Source: Kocuria sp. cx-455 (GTDB lineage Bacteria > Actinomycetota > Actinomycetes > Actinomycetales > Micrococcaceae). From it: DNA of 64,000 bases. The DNA is taken from positions 217,489 to 281,488 of the forward strand of contig NZ_JACXBS010000003.1 of NCBI RefSeq assembly GCF_014698015.1, written 5' to 3'. The notes under the pieces were generated by a model that did no database searches, was not told the DNA's origin, and worked only from the letters and a program-made list of their open reading frames with translations. Positions 38,496 through 47,462 of the stretch are shown piece after piece (position 1 is the first letter of the stretch; each line of letters starts with the position of its first letter). Both the position numbers and the translations under genes were made by a program.

Positions 38496-39455
38496 ATGAG
38501 CATCGAGTACCGTCCGTGGCGCGAAGACGACGACCTCCGTCTCCTGGAGGTCTGGCCGGATGCGCCGTCGGCCCCGGCCCGAGCCTTCCGTGCCCGTTTG
38601 GGTGCCAGTGAGGGCACCGCTTTCTCCCGCACTCTGGTGGCCACCGATTCCGGCGTGCCCGTGGCGGCGGGGGTCGTGTACGAGTCCCCGTGGCACCCGC
38701 AACGGCTGTGGGGCTACGTGGAGGTTGCCCCGGATCGGCAGTGCGAGGGGATCGGCCGCGAGCTCGTGGCGCGGTTGCGAGCCGAGGCCGAGCGGGCGCC
38801 GTCGGGCATCAGCGCTCTGCGCACCCGCGTGACCCCCGGGTCTGCGGGGGAGCAGTTCGTGCGGGCCCAGGGTTTGCGGCCCGCGATGCGCTCGCGGGTG
38901 ATCCGCGTGGCCGCCGGTGCGCTGCCGATGCCCACCCTGGGACAGAACGCGGACGGCACTCCCGCTCAGGCCGTGGCGGACCTCGCGACGGGCTCCGTGG
39001 AACTCACGCGCGCCGTGTGGGAGTTCTACCGGTCCGTGCACGAATGGGATCCCGTGGGCGAGATCGGGATCGGAGCCGTCAATCAGCAGTTGCTCTCGGA
39101 CAAGGCCGGCGCGTTCGGTGCCGTGGTGCTGCGTGACGGTGCGGCGGCCGCCGGTGGCAAGGAACCCATTTCGGCCTTCGCCGTGAGCTACCGCCCCTTC
39201 GACCCGCACAATCCGGATCAGGAACCGGCCGAGTTCGAGGCCGCCGACGTGCTGCTAGGCTACGTGCCCGGTGCCGCGGGCGGCGAGACGGAAACCGGGG
39301 AGGCCGTGGAGAAACTGCTCGCCCTCCTGGTCAATGACTACCCGGTGGAACTGGAAGTGGACGATTCCATGACCCCGCTGGTTGCCGTGGTGGACAACCT
39401 GCTCGAGGCCGGTGTGGCGCACGTGGTCACGGAGACGGTCACGCTGGTCGACTAA
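38496..39455 (+). CDS. GNAT family N-acetyltransferase
   Basis: A 319-residue protein. The N-terminal half is a GNAT domain with the acetyl-CoA loop region VAPDRQCEGIGRELVARLRAEAE (about residues 75-97, in two parts) following strand LWGYVEV. The second half (about 160-315) looks like a second, degenerate acetyltransferase-like module with AVVLRDG and AFAVSYRPF strands but no clear loop. It is probably co-transcribed with glyS (8-base gap). The acceptor substrate is unknown. Confidence 0.82.
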   Translation: MSIEYRPWREDDDLRLLEVWPDAPSAPARAFRARLGASEGTAFSRTLVATDSGVPVAAGVVYESPWHPQRLWGYVEVAPDRQCEGIGRELVARLRAEAERAPSGISALRTRVTPGSAGEQFVRAQGLRPAMRSRVIRVAAGALPMPTLGQNADGTPAQAVADLATGSVELTRAVWEFYRSVHEWDPVGEIGIGAVNQQLLSDKAGAFGAVVLRDGAAAAGGKEPISAFAVSYRPFDPHNPDQEPAEFEAADVLLGYVPGAAGGETETGEAVEKLLALLVNDYPVELEVDDSMTPLVAVVDNLLEAGVAHVVTETVTLVD

Positions 39456-39551
39456 TCGTCGTTGGGGCACAACCAGTGTGATCCTGATGCGGTGGAGTTT
39501 CGCCACCGGGTGACTGGCAATGGTATGACGTTCTATGGAGAAAGGACGGCC

Positions 39552-40949
39552 ATGTCATTACACACGGTGCACTCGGGGCCCAAACCACCCATGAACGGGC
39601 GGCTCAGGTTGATCGCCACGGTCGCCACGTTCGGTGGGTTGCTGTTCGGTTACGACACCGGCGTGATCAACGGTGCGCTGCCGTCCATGGTGGAGGACCT
39701 TCAGCTGACTCCGTTCCTGGAGGGTCTGGTGGCGTCCATCCTGCCCTTCGGCGCGGCGTGGGGTGCGGCCTTCGGCGGTAAACTGGCGGATCACTTCGGA
39801 CGCCGCGGGGTCCTGGTGGTTCTGGCGGTCATCTTCGTGGCCGCAACAATCGGATGTGGGACCGCGCCGACCGTCACGATCCTCGTGGTGTTCCGTTGCA
39901 TTCTGGGCCTGGCCGTGGGAGCGGCCTCCGTGATCGTGCCCGTGTTCCTGGCAGAGCTCGCGCCGGCGCAACTGCGTGGCCGGGTGGTGGCCCAGAACGA
40001 GCTCATGATCGTGGGTGGGCAGGCTCTCGCGTTCGTGTTCAACGCCGGTCTGGCCACCGCGTTCGGTCACGTTCCCCACGTGTGGCGTTACATGCTGGTG
40101 CTCGCCACCGTCCCCGCGTTGATCCTGTGGGTGGGCATGATCATTGTGCCGGAATCCCCGCGCTGGCTGGCCCGCAACGGTTCCGTGGACCGCATGTTCG
40201 ACGTGCTGCGCCGGATCCGCGAAGATGCGTATGACCCGGGTGAGGGCCAGAGCGTGCTCCAGTTGGCGAAAGAGGACGAGGACCGCCCCACCGCGCGGAT
40301 CACGGACCTGGTGCGCGTGCCGTGGATCCGGCGCATTTTCATCCTGGGCGCGTCCATGGCCGTGATCAACCAAATCTCCGGTATCAACGCCATTCAGTAC
40401 TACGGCGTGAGCGTGCTGCAGGACGTGGGCTTCGGCGGTAACGGTGCCTTCTACGCCAACATCATCCCCGGTGTGGTGGGTGTGCTGGCGGTGGCGCTGG
40501 CCATGTACCTGCTCAGGTACGTGGGCCGCCGGAAACTGTTGCTGACCGGGCTCGTGGGCACGGCGACGTCGTTGACCGCCTTTGCGCTGTCCTATCTGCT
40601 GATTCCCGAATCCAACCCAGCGCGCGCGTGGGTCGTCCTGACGTGCATTGTGGTGTTCGTGGGGTTCATGCAATGCTGCATCGGCACCGTGACGTGGCTG
40701 TACATGTCCGAGATCTTCCCGCTCAACGTGCGCGGCGTGGGTATGGGCGTGTGCGCGTGGATCCTGTGGATGATGACGTTCGTGGTGGGTCTGACGTTTC
40801 CGATACTCACCGACTCGTTGGGCGTGGGATACACGATCCTGATCTTCGTCGTCCTGCAGATCATGGCGTTGGTGTGGGTGTACCGGGTGGCGCCGGAAAC
40901 CAAGGACAGGACCCTGGAGGAGCTGGAGCATTATTTCCGCACCGGGTAG
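39552..40949 (+). CDS. MFS sugar porter
   Basis: A 465-residue transporter of the sugar porter family with 12 predicted helices. Family signatures: GGLLFGYDTGVINGAL in helix 1, the GRR motif (ADHFGRRGVLV), PESPRWLARNGSVDRMFDVL after helix 6, QISGINAIQYYGVSVLQDVG in helix 7, and the C-terminal PETKDRTLEELE. It imports a hexose, pentose or polyol with protons. The ATG at 39552 is chosen because GGAGAAAGGA lies 6-15 bases upstream; ATG 39525 is in frame as an alternative. The next gene, a galactokinase-like GHMP kinase, is 65 bases downstream and may phosphorylate the imported sugar. Confidence 0.92.
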   Translation: MSLHTVHSGPKPPMNGRLRLIATVATFGGLLFGYDTGVINGALPSMVEDLQLTPFLEGLVASILPFGAAWGAAFGGKLADHFGRRGVLVVLAVIFVAATIGCGTAPTVTILVVFRCILGLAVGAASVIVPVFLAELAPAQLRGRVVAQNELMIVGGQALAFVFNAGLATAFGHVPHVWRYMLVLATVPALILWVGMIIVPESPRWLARNGSVDRMFDVLRRIREDAYDPGEGQSVLQLAKEDEDRPTARITDLVRVPWIRRIFILGASMAVINQISGINAIQYYGVSVLQDVGFGGNGAFYANIIPGVVGVLAVALAMYLLRYVGRRKLLLTGLVGTATSLTAFALSYLLIPESNPARAWVVLTCIVVFVGFMQCCIGTVTWLYMSEIFPLNVRGVGMGVCAWILWMMTFVVGLTFPILTDSLGVGYTILIFVVLQIMALVWVYRVAPETKDRTLEELEHYFRTG

Positions 40950-41014
40950 GGGACAATAGTTTGTCAGCCCCGTCCGCCGTACCCCGGTGTCAACGCCATG
41001 TGAGGAATCCGCCC

Positions 41015-42379
41015 GTGTCCTGTGAGCTCAGCGAAACCGCCACGCCGGAAGACTTCGCGCGCCCGCGCTGGGTCGCCCAGCCGGACGTTCGCGAGCGAGC
41101 GCGGCGCTTGAGCCAGAAATTCGAAGAGGCCTACGGTCGCGCGCCGGTGGGTGTGTGGGCGGCGCCCGGGCGAGCCAATCTCATGGGCGAGTACGTGGAT
41201 TTTTCCGGCGGCATGTGCCTCCCGTTCGCCCACCAGTACGTCACGCTGACCGCCGCGGCGCCTCGCGAGGACGGGGTGCTCAATGCGCAGTCCATGCAGG
41301 ACGCGGACGAGTCCGTGGCCGATGACCGCCCGCAATCCACCCGCATCAGCGCCGTTGCACCCGGGGCCGTCCCGGGTTGGTTCGGCTACGTAGCCGGCGT
41401 TGCCTGGGGGATGAACCGGGTGGCGCACGGCGAGTCCGCGCACCCGGTGGCGGTTTCCGAGCTCGAACTGGCCGCCGACTTCGGGGCGGACCTCATGGTC
41501 GACTCCACGGTACCGATCGGGGCCGGATTGGCCTCCTCCGCCGCTCTCGAGTGTTCCGTGGCGCTCGCGTTGTTCTCACTGAACACTGGCCGGGATCACC
41601 CGGACGATCCCCAGCGCCGCGCCCTCGCCCGCGCCTGCATAGCGGCGGAGAACCATATTGTGGGCGCCAACACGGGCGGCCTGGACCAGACGGCGTCCCT
41701 GCGTTCCCACGCGGGGGAGATCCTGGCGCTGGACTGCCGGGACTTCGACGTGGCCCGCTTGCCCGCCGATCCCGCGCTCGCCGGTCTCACCTGGCTGGCT
41801 GTCGACACGCGCGCACCGCACAAGCTCGCGGATGGTCAATACAGTTCCCGCCGCGCCGAGTGCGAGGCTGCCGCTGCGGTCCTGGGCCTGCCCACCCTGC
41901 GCGATGCGCTCCCGGAACACCCCACACCGGACGACGCCGCTGCCGTCCTCGCGCGCTTCGATCGCCTTCTCGAATCTGGGGCGGACCTCACCGAGGACCG
42001 TGAGAAGACCCGGCTGCGGTTGCGCCACTCCATGACCGAGATGCTCCGTTCGGTCCAGATCGCCCACGAGATGCGCAGCGACGCACCGAACTGGTCCCGC
42101 GTGGGTCGACTGCTGGTCGAGGGTCACGAGTCCATGCGCGATGACTGCCAGGTCACCGTGCCGGAACTCGATATCGCGGTGGACGAATGTCTGCGCGCGG
42201 GTGCGCTGGGCGCCAAGGTGGTCGGCGGTGGATTCGGAGGGTCCGTGATTGCCCTGGTGCCGTTGGAGTCCGTCGCCGGGCTGGCCGCCGCCGTGCAATC
42301 GTGCTTTGCCCGCAACGGGTTCCGGGAACCGCTGTTCCTGACCCTGCAGCCGTCCGAAGCGGGCCGCAGGGTCCTCTGA
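41015..42379 (+). CDS. Galactokinase-family GHMP sugar kinase with altered sugar-binding motif
   Basis: A 454-residue GHMP kinase from the GTG at 41015 (GAGGA 9 bases upstream). Motif 1 is PGRANLMGEYVDFSGG (51-66), motif 2 the P-loop PIGAGLASSAALECS (about 168-182), motif 3 GAKVVGGGFGGSVIAL near residue 405-420. The catalytic Asp is kept in GGLDQTAS and the Arg in GRANL. The usual signature is GEHTDY; here the His is Tyr60 while Glu59 and Asp62 remain. The change falls in the residue that contacts galactose hydroxyls, so substrate preference may differ. No galT or galE is in the window. A hairpin follows the stop. Confidence 0.85.
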   Translation: MSCELSETATPEDFARPRWVAQPDVRERARRLSQKFEEAYGRAPVGVWAAPGRANLMGEYVDFSGGMCLPFAHQYVTLTAAAPREDGVLNAQSMQDADESVADDRPQSTRISAVAPGAVPGWFGYVAGVAWGMNRVAHGESAHPVAVSELELAADFGADLMVDSTVPIGAGLASSAALECSVALALFSLNTGRDHPDDPQRRALARACIAAENHIVGANTGGLDQTASLRSHAGEILALDCRDFDVARLPADPALAGLTWLAVDTRAPHKLADGQYSSRRAECEAAAAVLGLPTLRDALPEHPTPDDAAAVLARFDRLLESGADLTEDREKTRLRLRHSMTEMLRSVQIAHEMRSDAPNWSRVGRLLVEGHESMRDDCQVTVPELDIAVDECLRAGALGAKVVGGGFGGSVIALVPLESVAGLAAAVQSCFARNGFREPLFLTLQPSEAGRRVL

Positions 42380-42412
42380 AGCGCCCGCGTCCCGTGACAC
42401 GGGCCCGGCGCT
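42380..42412 (+). terminator. Hairpin after the GHMP kinase gene
   Basis: AGCGCC (42380-42385) pairs with GGCGCT (42407-42412), and an inner CCCGTG/CACGGG stem completes a stable stem-loop starting at the base after the stop codon. No T run. Confidence 0.6.
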
Positions 42413-42499
42413 GAACATTTCCGGCGGCGGTTCGCCACAATGAGGCGAGAATCAGTGCGATCCTCTGCCATGAATGTCACTCACCCTTAGGAGCCACCC

Positions 42500-43306
42500 G
42501 TGTTCGCAGCGGCCAGTGCCACACGACGACTCAAGCACGGACTCGCGGCCCGTGACTCCGGGGACACGGCGGCGGCCCGGGAGGCCCTCGAGACCGCGCT
42601 GCGCACCGCGCGCCTGGGCGAGGTGTGGCTGGTGGCCGGGGATGCGGCGTCGGCGTTGGGAGACCTGGCCCGGGACACCGGCGACTTGCCGGGCGCGGAA
42701 CACCACTACCGGCTGGCCGCGACCCAGTACCGGCGAGCCCGGCGTAGCGCTCGTTCCGTGGGCGGACACGTGCGGAGCCAGGAGAATCTGGGGGATGTCC
42801 TGCTGCTGGAAGGGCGCCCGTGGGATGCCTATCGCGAGTTCCAGGAGGGAGCCACGGCGGCCGGAGTCGACCCGTTGCGACCCACGGGTGCCGGAGCCGG
42901 TGTGGAGTTCGTCTCACGCGAGGACCTGCGGTGGACCTCTCACCTGGCCACGGCCGCACAGGCTGCCGGCCGGCGCAGGCTGGCCAACGACCACTACGAA
43001 ACGGTCCTCGCCGGTTGCGAACTGCGCGGGGACGTTGCCGGTCAGATCATGTGTTGGAAGGGCCTCGCGGCGCTCGCGCAGGACATGATGGCCTGGAACG
43101 ACGCCGCGCACGCCCTGTACACCGCCAGTAACCTCTATCCCGCGCTCCCGGCACCGGAGGCGCACACCCGGGAGTGGGTGCAGTGCCTGCGTGATTTGGG
43201 GACCGTGTGCAAAACCCTCGGTCGCCGCGACGAACAGGTGAGGGCCTTCAAGCTCGCGGTGCGCCTGGAACACGTGGACAGCGCGGCGCGGCACCCCGAA
43301 GAGTGA
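42500..43306 (+). CDS. Tetratricopeptide-like repeat protein, function unknown
   Basis: A 268-residue Ala/Arg-rich helical protein. Successive helix pairs of TPR character are visible: ARDSGDTAAAREALETALRTA (about 15-35, in two parts), GDLARDTGDLPGAEHHYRLAATQYRRA, NLGDVLLLEGRPWDAYREFQEGA, ATAAQAAGRRRLANDHYETVLAG and DLGTVCKTLGRRDEQVRAFKLAVRLE. There is no signal peptide or membrane segment. TPR domains mediate protein contacts; no partner is suggested. GTG start with AGGAG 8 bases upstream. It ends 14 bases before dusB and may be co-transcribed. Confidence 0.75.
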   Translation: MFAAASATRRLKHGLAARDSGDTAAAREALETALRTARLGEVWLVAGDAASALGDLARDTGDLPGAEHHYRLAATQYRRARRSARSVGGHVRSQENLGDVLLLEGRPWDAYREFQEGATAAGVDPLRPTGAGAGVEFVSREDLRWTSHLATAAQAAGRRRLANDHYETVLAGCELRGDVAGQIMCWKGLAALAQDMMAWNDAAHALYTASNLYPALPAPEAHTREWVQCLRDLGTVCKTLGRRDEQVRAFKLAVRLEHVDSAARHPEE

Positions 43307-43320
43307 GACAATGGCGCACG

Positions 43321-44511
43321 ATGAGCACCACGAATACTGAGACCGCGGACCGGGAACCGGCCGTGTTGAACCTGAAACCGTTGCAGCTGGGACCGTTGAC
43401 CATTGACGTGCCCGTGGTTCTGGCACCCATGGCGGGGGTGACCAACAAATCCTTCCGCACGCTGTGCCGCGAGTACGGCGGGGGACTGTACGTCACCGAA
43501 ATGGTCACCGCGCGGGCCCTGGTCGAACGCCGCCCGGAGTCGCTGCGCATCATCCACCACGACCCGGATGAGACCCCGCGTTCGATCCAGATCTACGGTG
43601 TGGACGCGGTCAACGTGGGCAAGGCCGTGCGCATGGTCGCGCAGGAGGATCGCGCGGACCACATTGACTTGAACTTCGGGTGTCCGGTGCCCAAGGTCAC
43701 CAAACGCGGTGGTGGTTCTGCCCTGCCGTGGAAGACGGACCTGTTCCGGGCAATCATTCGCACGGCGGTCCGGGAGGCCTCCGAGGCGAATATCCCGGTG
43801 ACCATCAAAATGCGGATCGGCATCGACGACGAGCACCAGACCTACCTGGACGCGGGCCGCATGGCGCGTGACGAGGGCGTGGCTGCCGTGGCCCTGCATG
43901 GCCGGACACTGCAGCAGCACTACTCGGGCAAGGCCGACTGGGAGTCGATCGCCCGGCTGCGCGAGGCGCTCCCGGACATCCCCGTGCTCGGTAACGGTGA
44001 CATCTTCTCCGCCGAGGACGCGGTGCGGATGGTTGAGCAGACGGGTGTGGACGGCGTGGTGGTGGGCCGCGGTTGCCAGGGCCGCCCGTGGTTGTTCGGC
44101 GACCTGCAGGCGGCCTTCGAGGGCAGCCCCAGGCGCTACAGGCCCGGAGTCCGCAAGGTCGCGGACACCGTGTACCGGCACGCCGAGTTGCTCGCCGAGG
44201 AGTTCGGTGACGAGGCCAAGGGGTGCCGAGAAATTCGCAAGCACGTGCCCTGGTACTTCAAGGGCTACCCGGTGGGCGGCGAACTGCGCGCTCACATGGC
44301 GCAGGTGCCCAGCCTGGCCCGACTGCGTGAACTGCTCGACCAGCTGGACCTGGACCTGCCGTACCCGGGTCAGGACGTGGAAGGCCCTCGTGGCCGCGCG
44401 GGCAACCCGCGTAAACCCCACCTCCCGGACGGCTGGTTGGACTCCCGCATTCTGGGCGACGCCGAACGTCTGGGACTCGTGCACGCCGAACTCGATGTTT
44501 CCGGAGGCTGA
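43321..44511 (+). CDS. dusB: tRNA-dihydrouridine synthase (DusB-like)
   Basis: A 396-residue FMN enzyme that reduces uridines in the tRNA D-loop using NADPH. TIM-barrel motifs: VVLAPMAGVTNKSFRTLCREYG (about 27-48, in two parts), TEMVTARAL, the catalytic cysteine in LNFGCPVPKVTKRGGGSAL, VTIKMRIGID, VALHGRTLQQHYSGKADW and GNGDIFSAEDA, VVVGRGCQGRPWLF. The C-terminal helical domain is present. It is longer than E. coli DusB because of a Pro/Arg-rich tail. The dgt gene follows after 4 bases. Confidence 0.94.
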   Translation: MSTTNTETADREPAVLNLKPLQLGPLTIDVPVVLAPMAGVTNKSFRTLCREYGGGLYVTEMVTARALVERRPESLRIIHHDPDETPRSIQIYGVDAVNVGKAVRMVAQEDRADHIDLNFGCPVPKVTKRGGGSALPWKTDLFRAIIRTAVREASEANIPVTIKMRIGIDDEHQTYLDAGRMARDEGVAAVALHGRTLQQHYSGKADWESIARLREALPDIPVLGNGDIFSAEDAVRMVEQTGVDGVVVGRGCQGRPWLFGDLQAAFEGSPRRYRPGVRKVADTVYRHAELLAEEFGDEAKGCREIRKHVPWYFKGYPVGGELRAHMAQVPSLARLRELLDQLDLDLPYPGQDVEGPRGRAGNPRKPHLPDGWLDSRILGDAERLGLVHAELDVSGG

Positions 44512-44515
44512 CCGA

Positions 44516-45835
44516 TTGCACACCCCTGACCGTTTGGGCATCCTGCCCGCCGGATACGCCCACGAGGACGCCGAACGGTACGTGGCCGAGAACCACCACA
44601 ACCGGCACCGCTCCCACTTCGAACGCGACCGTGCGCGTGTGCTGCACAGCTCCGCTCTGCGGCGGTTGGCGGCCAAGACCCAGGTGGTGGCCCCCAGCAC
44701 GGATGATTTTGTCCGAAACCGCCTGACCCACTCCCTGGAAGTCGCCCAGATCGGACGCGAACTGGGTAAGGCTCTGGGGTGCGATCCCGACGTGGTGGAT
44801 GCCGCGTGCCTGTCCCACGATCTGGGGCACCCGCCCTTCGGCCACAACGGTGAAACGGCGCTCGCGGCCATGACCCGGGAGATCGGCGGTTTCGAGGGCA
44901 ACGCGCAGACATTGCGACTGCTGGTGCGCCTGGAACCCAAGATCGTCAGCGGGAGCGGCCACCCGGCGGGCCTGAATCTCACGCGCGCCGCCCTGGACGC
45001 CACGTGCAAGTACCCGTGGAGCGCCACGGACGCGCCACCGCGCCCGGACGGGAAACCCAATCGGAAATTCGGGGTGTATCAGGACGACCTGCCGGTATTC
45101 CGCTGGATGCGAGAAGGTGCGGTGGCGGGTCGCAAGTGTTTGGAGGCCCAGGTCATGGACCTGGCCGACGACATCTCCTACAGCGTGCACGACGTGGAGG
45201 ATGCGATCGCCTCCAACGCCTTGCAACTGGGCCAACTCGCGGACCCCATAGCTCGGGCTCGCGTCATTGAATGGACCCAGCGCTGGTACCTTCCCCGGGC
45301 CACCGCGGAGGAACTGGACGCCGCCCTGCGCCGGCTGGAGGACTCCCCGGTGTGGATTCCGCTGATGAACGGTTCTCGCACGGACCTGGCGCGGCTCAAG
45401 AACATGACGAGCCAGTTGATCGGCCGGTTCGCCATGTCCGCGGTGGAGGCCACACGCGACGTGGCCGGTGACGGTCAGCTGACCCGTTACGGCGCGCAGC
45501 TCGTGGTGCCGCACGAGACCGACCTGGAGATCGCCGTACTCAAGGGCATTGCCACGGCGTTCGTGATGACGGTGCGCGATGCGCAGCCGCTCTATGAGAA
45601 TCAGAACGAGATCCTCACCATCCTGGTCAACGCGCTCATGGAGACCGACGGCCGTTTCCTCTCCCCGGAATTCACGGGGGATTGGCGCGAGATCGGTGAC
45701 GGCCCCGGCGCGGAGGCGGCCCGGTTGCGGCTGGTCGTGGATCAGGTCGCCTGCCTCACCGACACGTCAGCGGTCGCACTCCACGACAGGATCCGCGGTG
45801 CCAACTGGCGCACCGGCGACAAACCACTTTGGTGA
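44516..45835 (+). CDS. dgt: Deoxyguanosinetriphosphate triphosphohydrolase-like HD protein
   Basis: A 439-residue dNTP triphosphohydrolase. The N-terminal block RDRARVLHSSALRRLAAKTQVV and RNRLTHSLEVAQIGREL, then the HD metal site CLSHDLGHPPFGHNGE, and MDLADDISYSVHDVEDAI all match the family. It hydrolyses dNTPs to deoxynucleoside plus triphosphate. I choose a TTG start at 44516: a perfect GGAGG (44503-44507) sits 8 bases upstream, partly in the end of dusB. An ATG at 44495 is in frame but lacks a binding site and overlaps dusB more. dusB and dgt form one operon. Confidence 0.92.
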   Translation: MHTPDRLGILPAGYAHEDAERYVAENHHNRHRSHFERDRARVLHSSALRRLAAKTQVVAPSTDDFVRNRLTHSLEVAQIGRELGKALGCDPDVVDAACLSHDLGHPPFGHNGETALAAMTREIGGFEGNAQTLRLLVRLEPKIVSGSGHPAGLNLTRAALDATCKYPWSATDAPPRPDGKPNRKFGVYQDDLPVFRWMREGAVAGRKCLEAQVMDLADDISYSVHDVEDAIASNALQLGQLADPIARARVIEWTQRWYLPRATAEELDAALRRLEDSPVWIPLMNGSRTDLARLKNMTSQLIGRFAMSAVEATRDVAGDGQLTRYGAQLVVPHETDLEIAVLKGIATAFVMTVRDAQPLYENQNEILTILVNALMETDGRFLSPEFTGDWREIGDGPGAEAARLRLVVDQVACLTDTSAVALHDRIRGANWRTGDKPLW

Positions 45836-45927
45836 GGCGTGTCTCATTCAATGGGATTGTGGCCTGGGCAACACCAACGTGGGATTAGTATCACTGTGAT
45901 CTGTCGCCCTATCGGAAGAGATTCCCC

Positions 45928-47334
45928 GTGAGCCCTACAGCTTCCTCACCCCGCGCCGGCACCTCGTCCGGCAAGGGCCTCATCCTCAAATCCCCCCGGT
46001 GGGTCGCGCCCCTGTGCTGGATCGCGGTTCTGCTGGACGGCTTTGACGCCGTGGTCCTCGGCGCGGTCATGCCCGCACTGCTGGAGGACAAGGCCTTCGA
46101 CATGACCACCGGCGAAGGCACCGCCGTGGCCACCGCCGGTTTGTTCGGCATGATGGTCGGTGCGCTCGCCATGGGGTGGCTCACCGACCGTCTGGGGCGC
46201 CGCAAAATGCTGATCGGCGCCGTTGTCATTTTCTCGGTCCTGACCTTTGCTGCGGCCTTCGCTCCCACCGTGCTGTGGTTCGGTACGTTGCGTTTCCTGG
46301 CCGGCCTGGGGCTGGGCGGATGCCTGCCCACCGGCATCTCCATGGTCAACGAATTCGCCCGCAAGGGCCGCGGCTCCAACGCCACCACCGTCATGATGAC
46401 CGGATACCACGTGGGTGCCGTGCTCACCGCGGCCCTGGCCATCTGGGTACTCACGCAGTTCTCGTGGCACACCATGTTCATTGCCGGTGCGCTGCCGGCC
46501 GTGATCCTGGTCCCGCTCATGTACTTCTTCCTTCCCGAGTCACCGTCCTACCTGGCGGCCAAGGGCGATGACGACGCCGCTCGCGCGGTCGCCGCGCACT
46601 ACAACGTGGAACTCGAACTCCCGAACACCGCGAACGCGACGCGCGGGGCCGGAGCGGACCGCGCGGCGTCGTCGACCGCGGCCGGTGAGAAAACCAGGCC
46701 CGCGAAACAGGGCGCGGCTCTGCTGCTGAGCGGCACGTACGCGCGGAACTCGACGTTCATCTGGATCGCGTCCTTCATGGGCCTGCTGCTGGTGTACGGC
46801 CTGAACACGTGGCTGCCGCAAATCATGCGCGCGGCGGATTACGACCTGGGCAACGCGTTGGGTTTCCTGTTGATCCTCAACGTGGGTGCCGTGGTGGGCC
46901 TGTGGATCGGCGGCCGCGTGGCTGATCGCATCACCCCGCGAGTGGCGGGCATCCTGTGGTTTGCCGCGTCAGCCGTGCTGCTGGCGGCCCTGGCCATCAA
47001 GCTGCCGGTGCTCGGCATCTACATCATGGTGTTCCTGACCGGTTGCTTCGTGTTCTCCTCACAGGTGCTCGTGTACGCGTTCACCGCCGCCAACCACCCG
47101 CCGCAGGTCCGCGCCACGGCGCTGGGCATGTCCGCCGGCGTGGGCCGTCTGGGCGCGATTAGCGGCCCCATTCTGGGTGGCACGCTACTGACCGCGGGGC
47201 TGGCCTACCCGTGGGGATTCTTCGCCTTCGCCCTGGTGGGTGCGCTCGGCGGCGCGTCCATGCTGGGGACCAAGACCGTGGACCCGGTGGACACGCGGGT
47301 CGTGATCGATCCCGAGGAGCCTCCCGCGCGCTAG
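45928..47334 (+). CDS. MFS transporter, aromatic acid:H+ symporter-like
   Basis: A 468-residue 12-helix transporter. The DGFD motif in helix 1 (LLDGFDAVVLGAVMPAL), the loop MGWLTDRLGRRKMLIG, RFLAGLGLGGCLPTG and PESPSYLAAKGDD fit the AAHS family, whose members import benzoate, 4-hydroxybenzoate and similar acids. A hydrophilic central loop of about 50 residues separates the halves. GTG start with GGAAGAG upstream. It stands alone between dgt and dnaG; no aromatic catabolic gene is near, so the substrate is uncertain. Confidence 0.88.
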   Translation: MSPTASSPRAGTSSGKGLILKSPRWVAPLCWIAVLLDGFDAVVLGAVMPALLEDKAFDMTTGEGTAVATAGLFGMMVGALAMGWLTDRLGRRKMLIGAVVIFSVLTFAAAFAPTVLWFGTLRFLAGLGLGGCLPTGISMVNEFARKGRGSNATTVMMTGYHVGAVLTAALAIWVLTQFSWHTMFIAGALPAVILVPLMYFFLPESPSYLAAKGDDDAARAVAAHYNVELELPNTANATRGAGADRAASSTAAGEKTRPAKQGAALLLSGTYARNSTFIWIASFMGLLLVYGLNTWLPQIMRAADYDLGNALGFLLILNVGAVVGLWIGGRVADRITPRVAGILWFAASAVLLAALAIKLPVLGIYIMVFLTGCFVFSSQVLVYAFTAANHPPQVRATALGMSAGVGRLGAISGPILGGTLLTAGLAYPWGFFAFALVGALGGASMLGTKTVDPVDTRVVIDPEEPPAR

Positions 47335-47359
47335 GTGCCGCGCGCTCCCGCGACTGGTC

Positions 47360-47393
47360 AGAGCGGCGTCGTCCCGAGGTGCGACGCCGCTCT
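47360..47393 (+). terminator. GC hairpin between MFS gene and dnaG
   Basis: AGAGCGGCGTCG (47360-47371) pairs perfectly with CGACGCCGCTCT (47382-47393) around a 10-base loop. It belongs to the recurring GCGGCGTC hairpin family of this window. Confidence 0.78.
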
Positions 47394-47462
47394 CTCGCGT
47401 CCGGGCTGCACAGGCCCGCGGCTGGGTCTCGCGAGTTTGACGCGTTGCCTAGGATGAGAGGC

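Noticed and set aside
36878..38644. 588-codon minus-strand frame over glyS
   Set aside because: Val/His/Gly-rich shadow of glyS; no start signal or motif.
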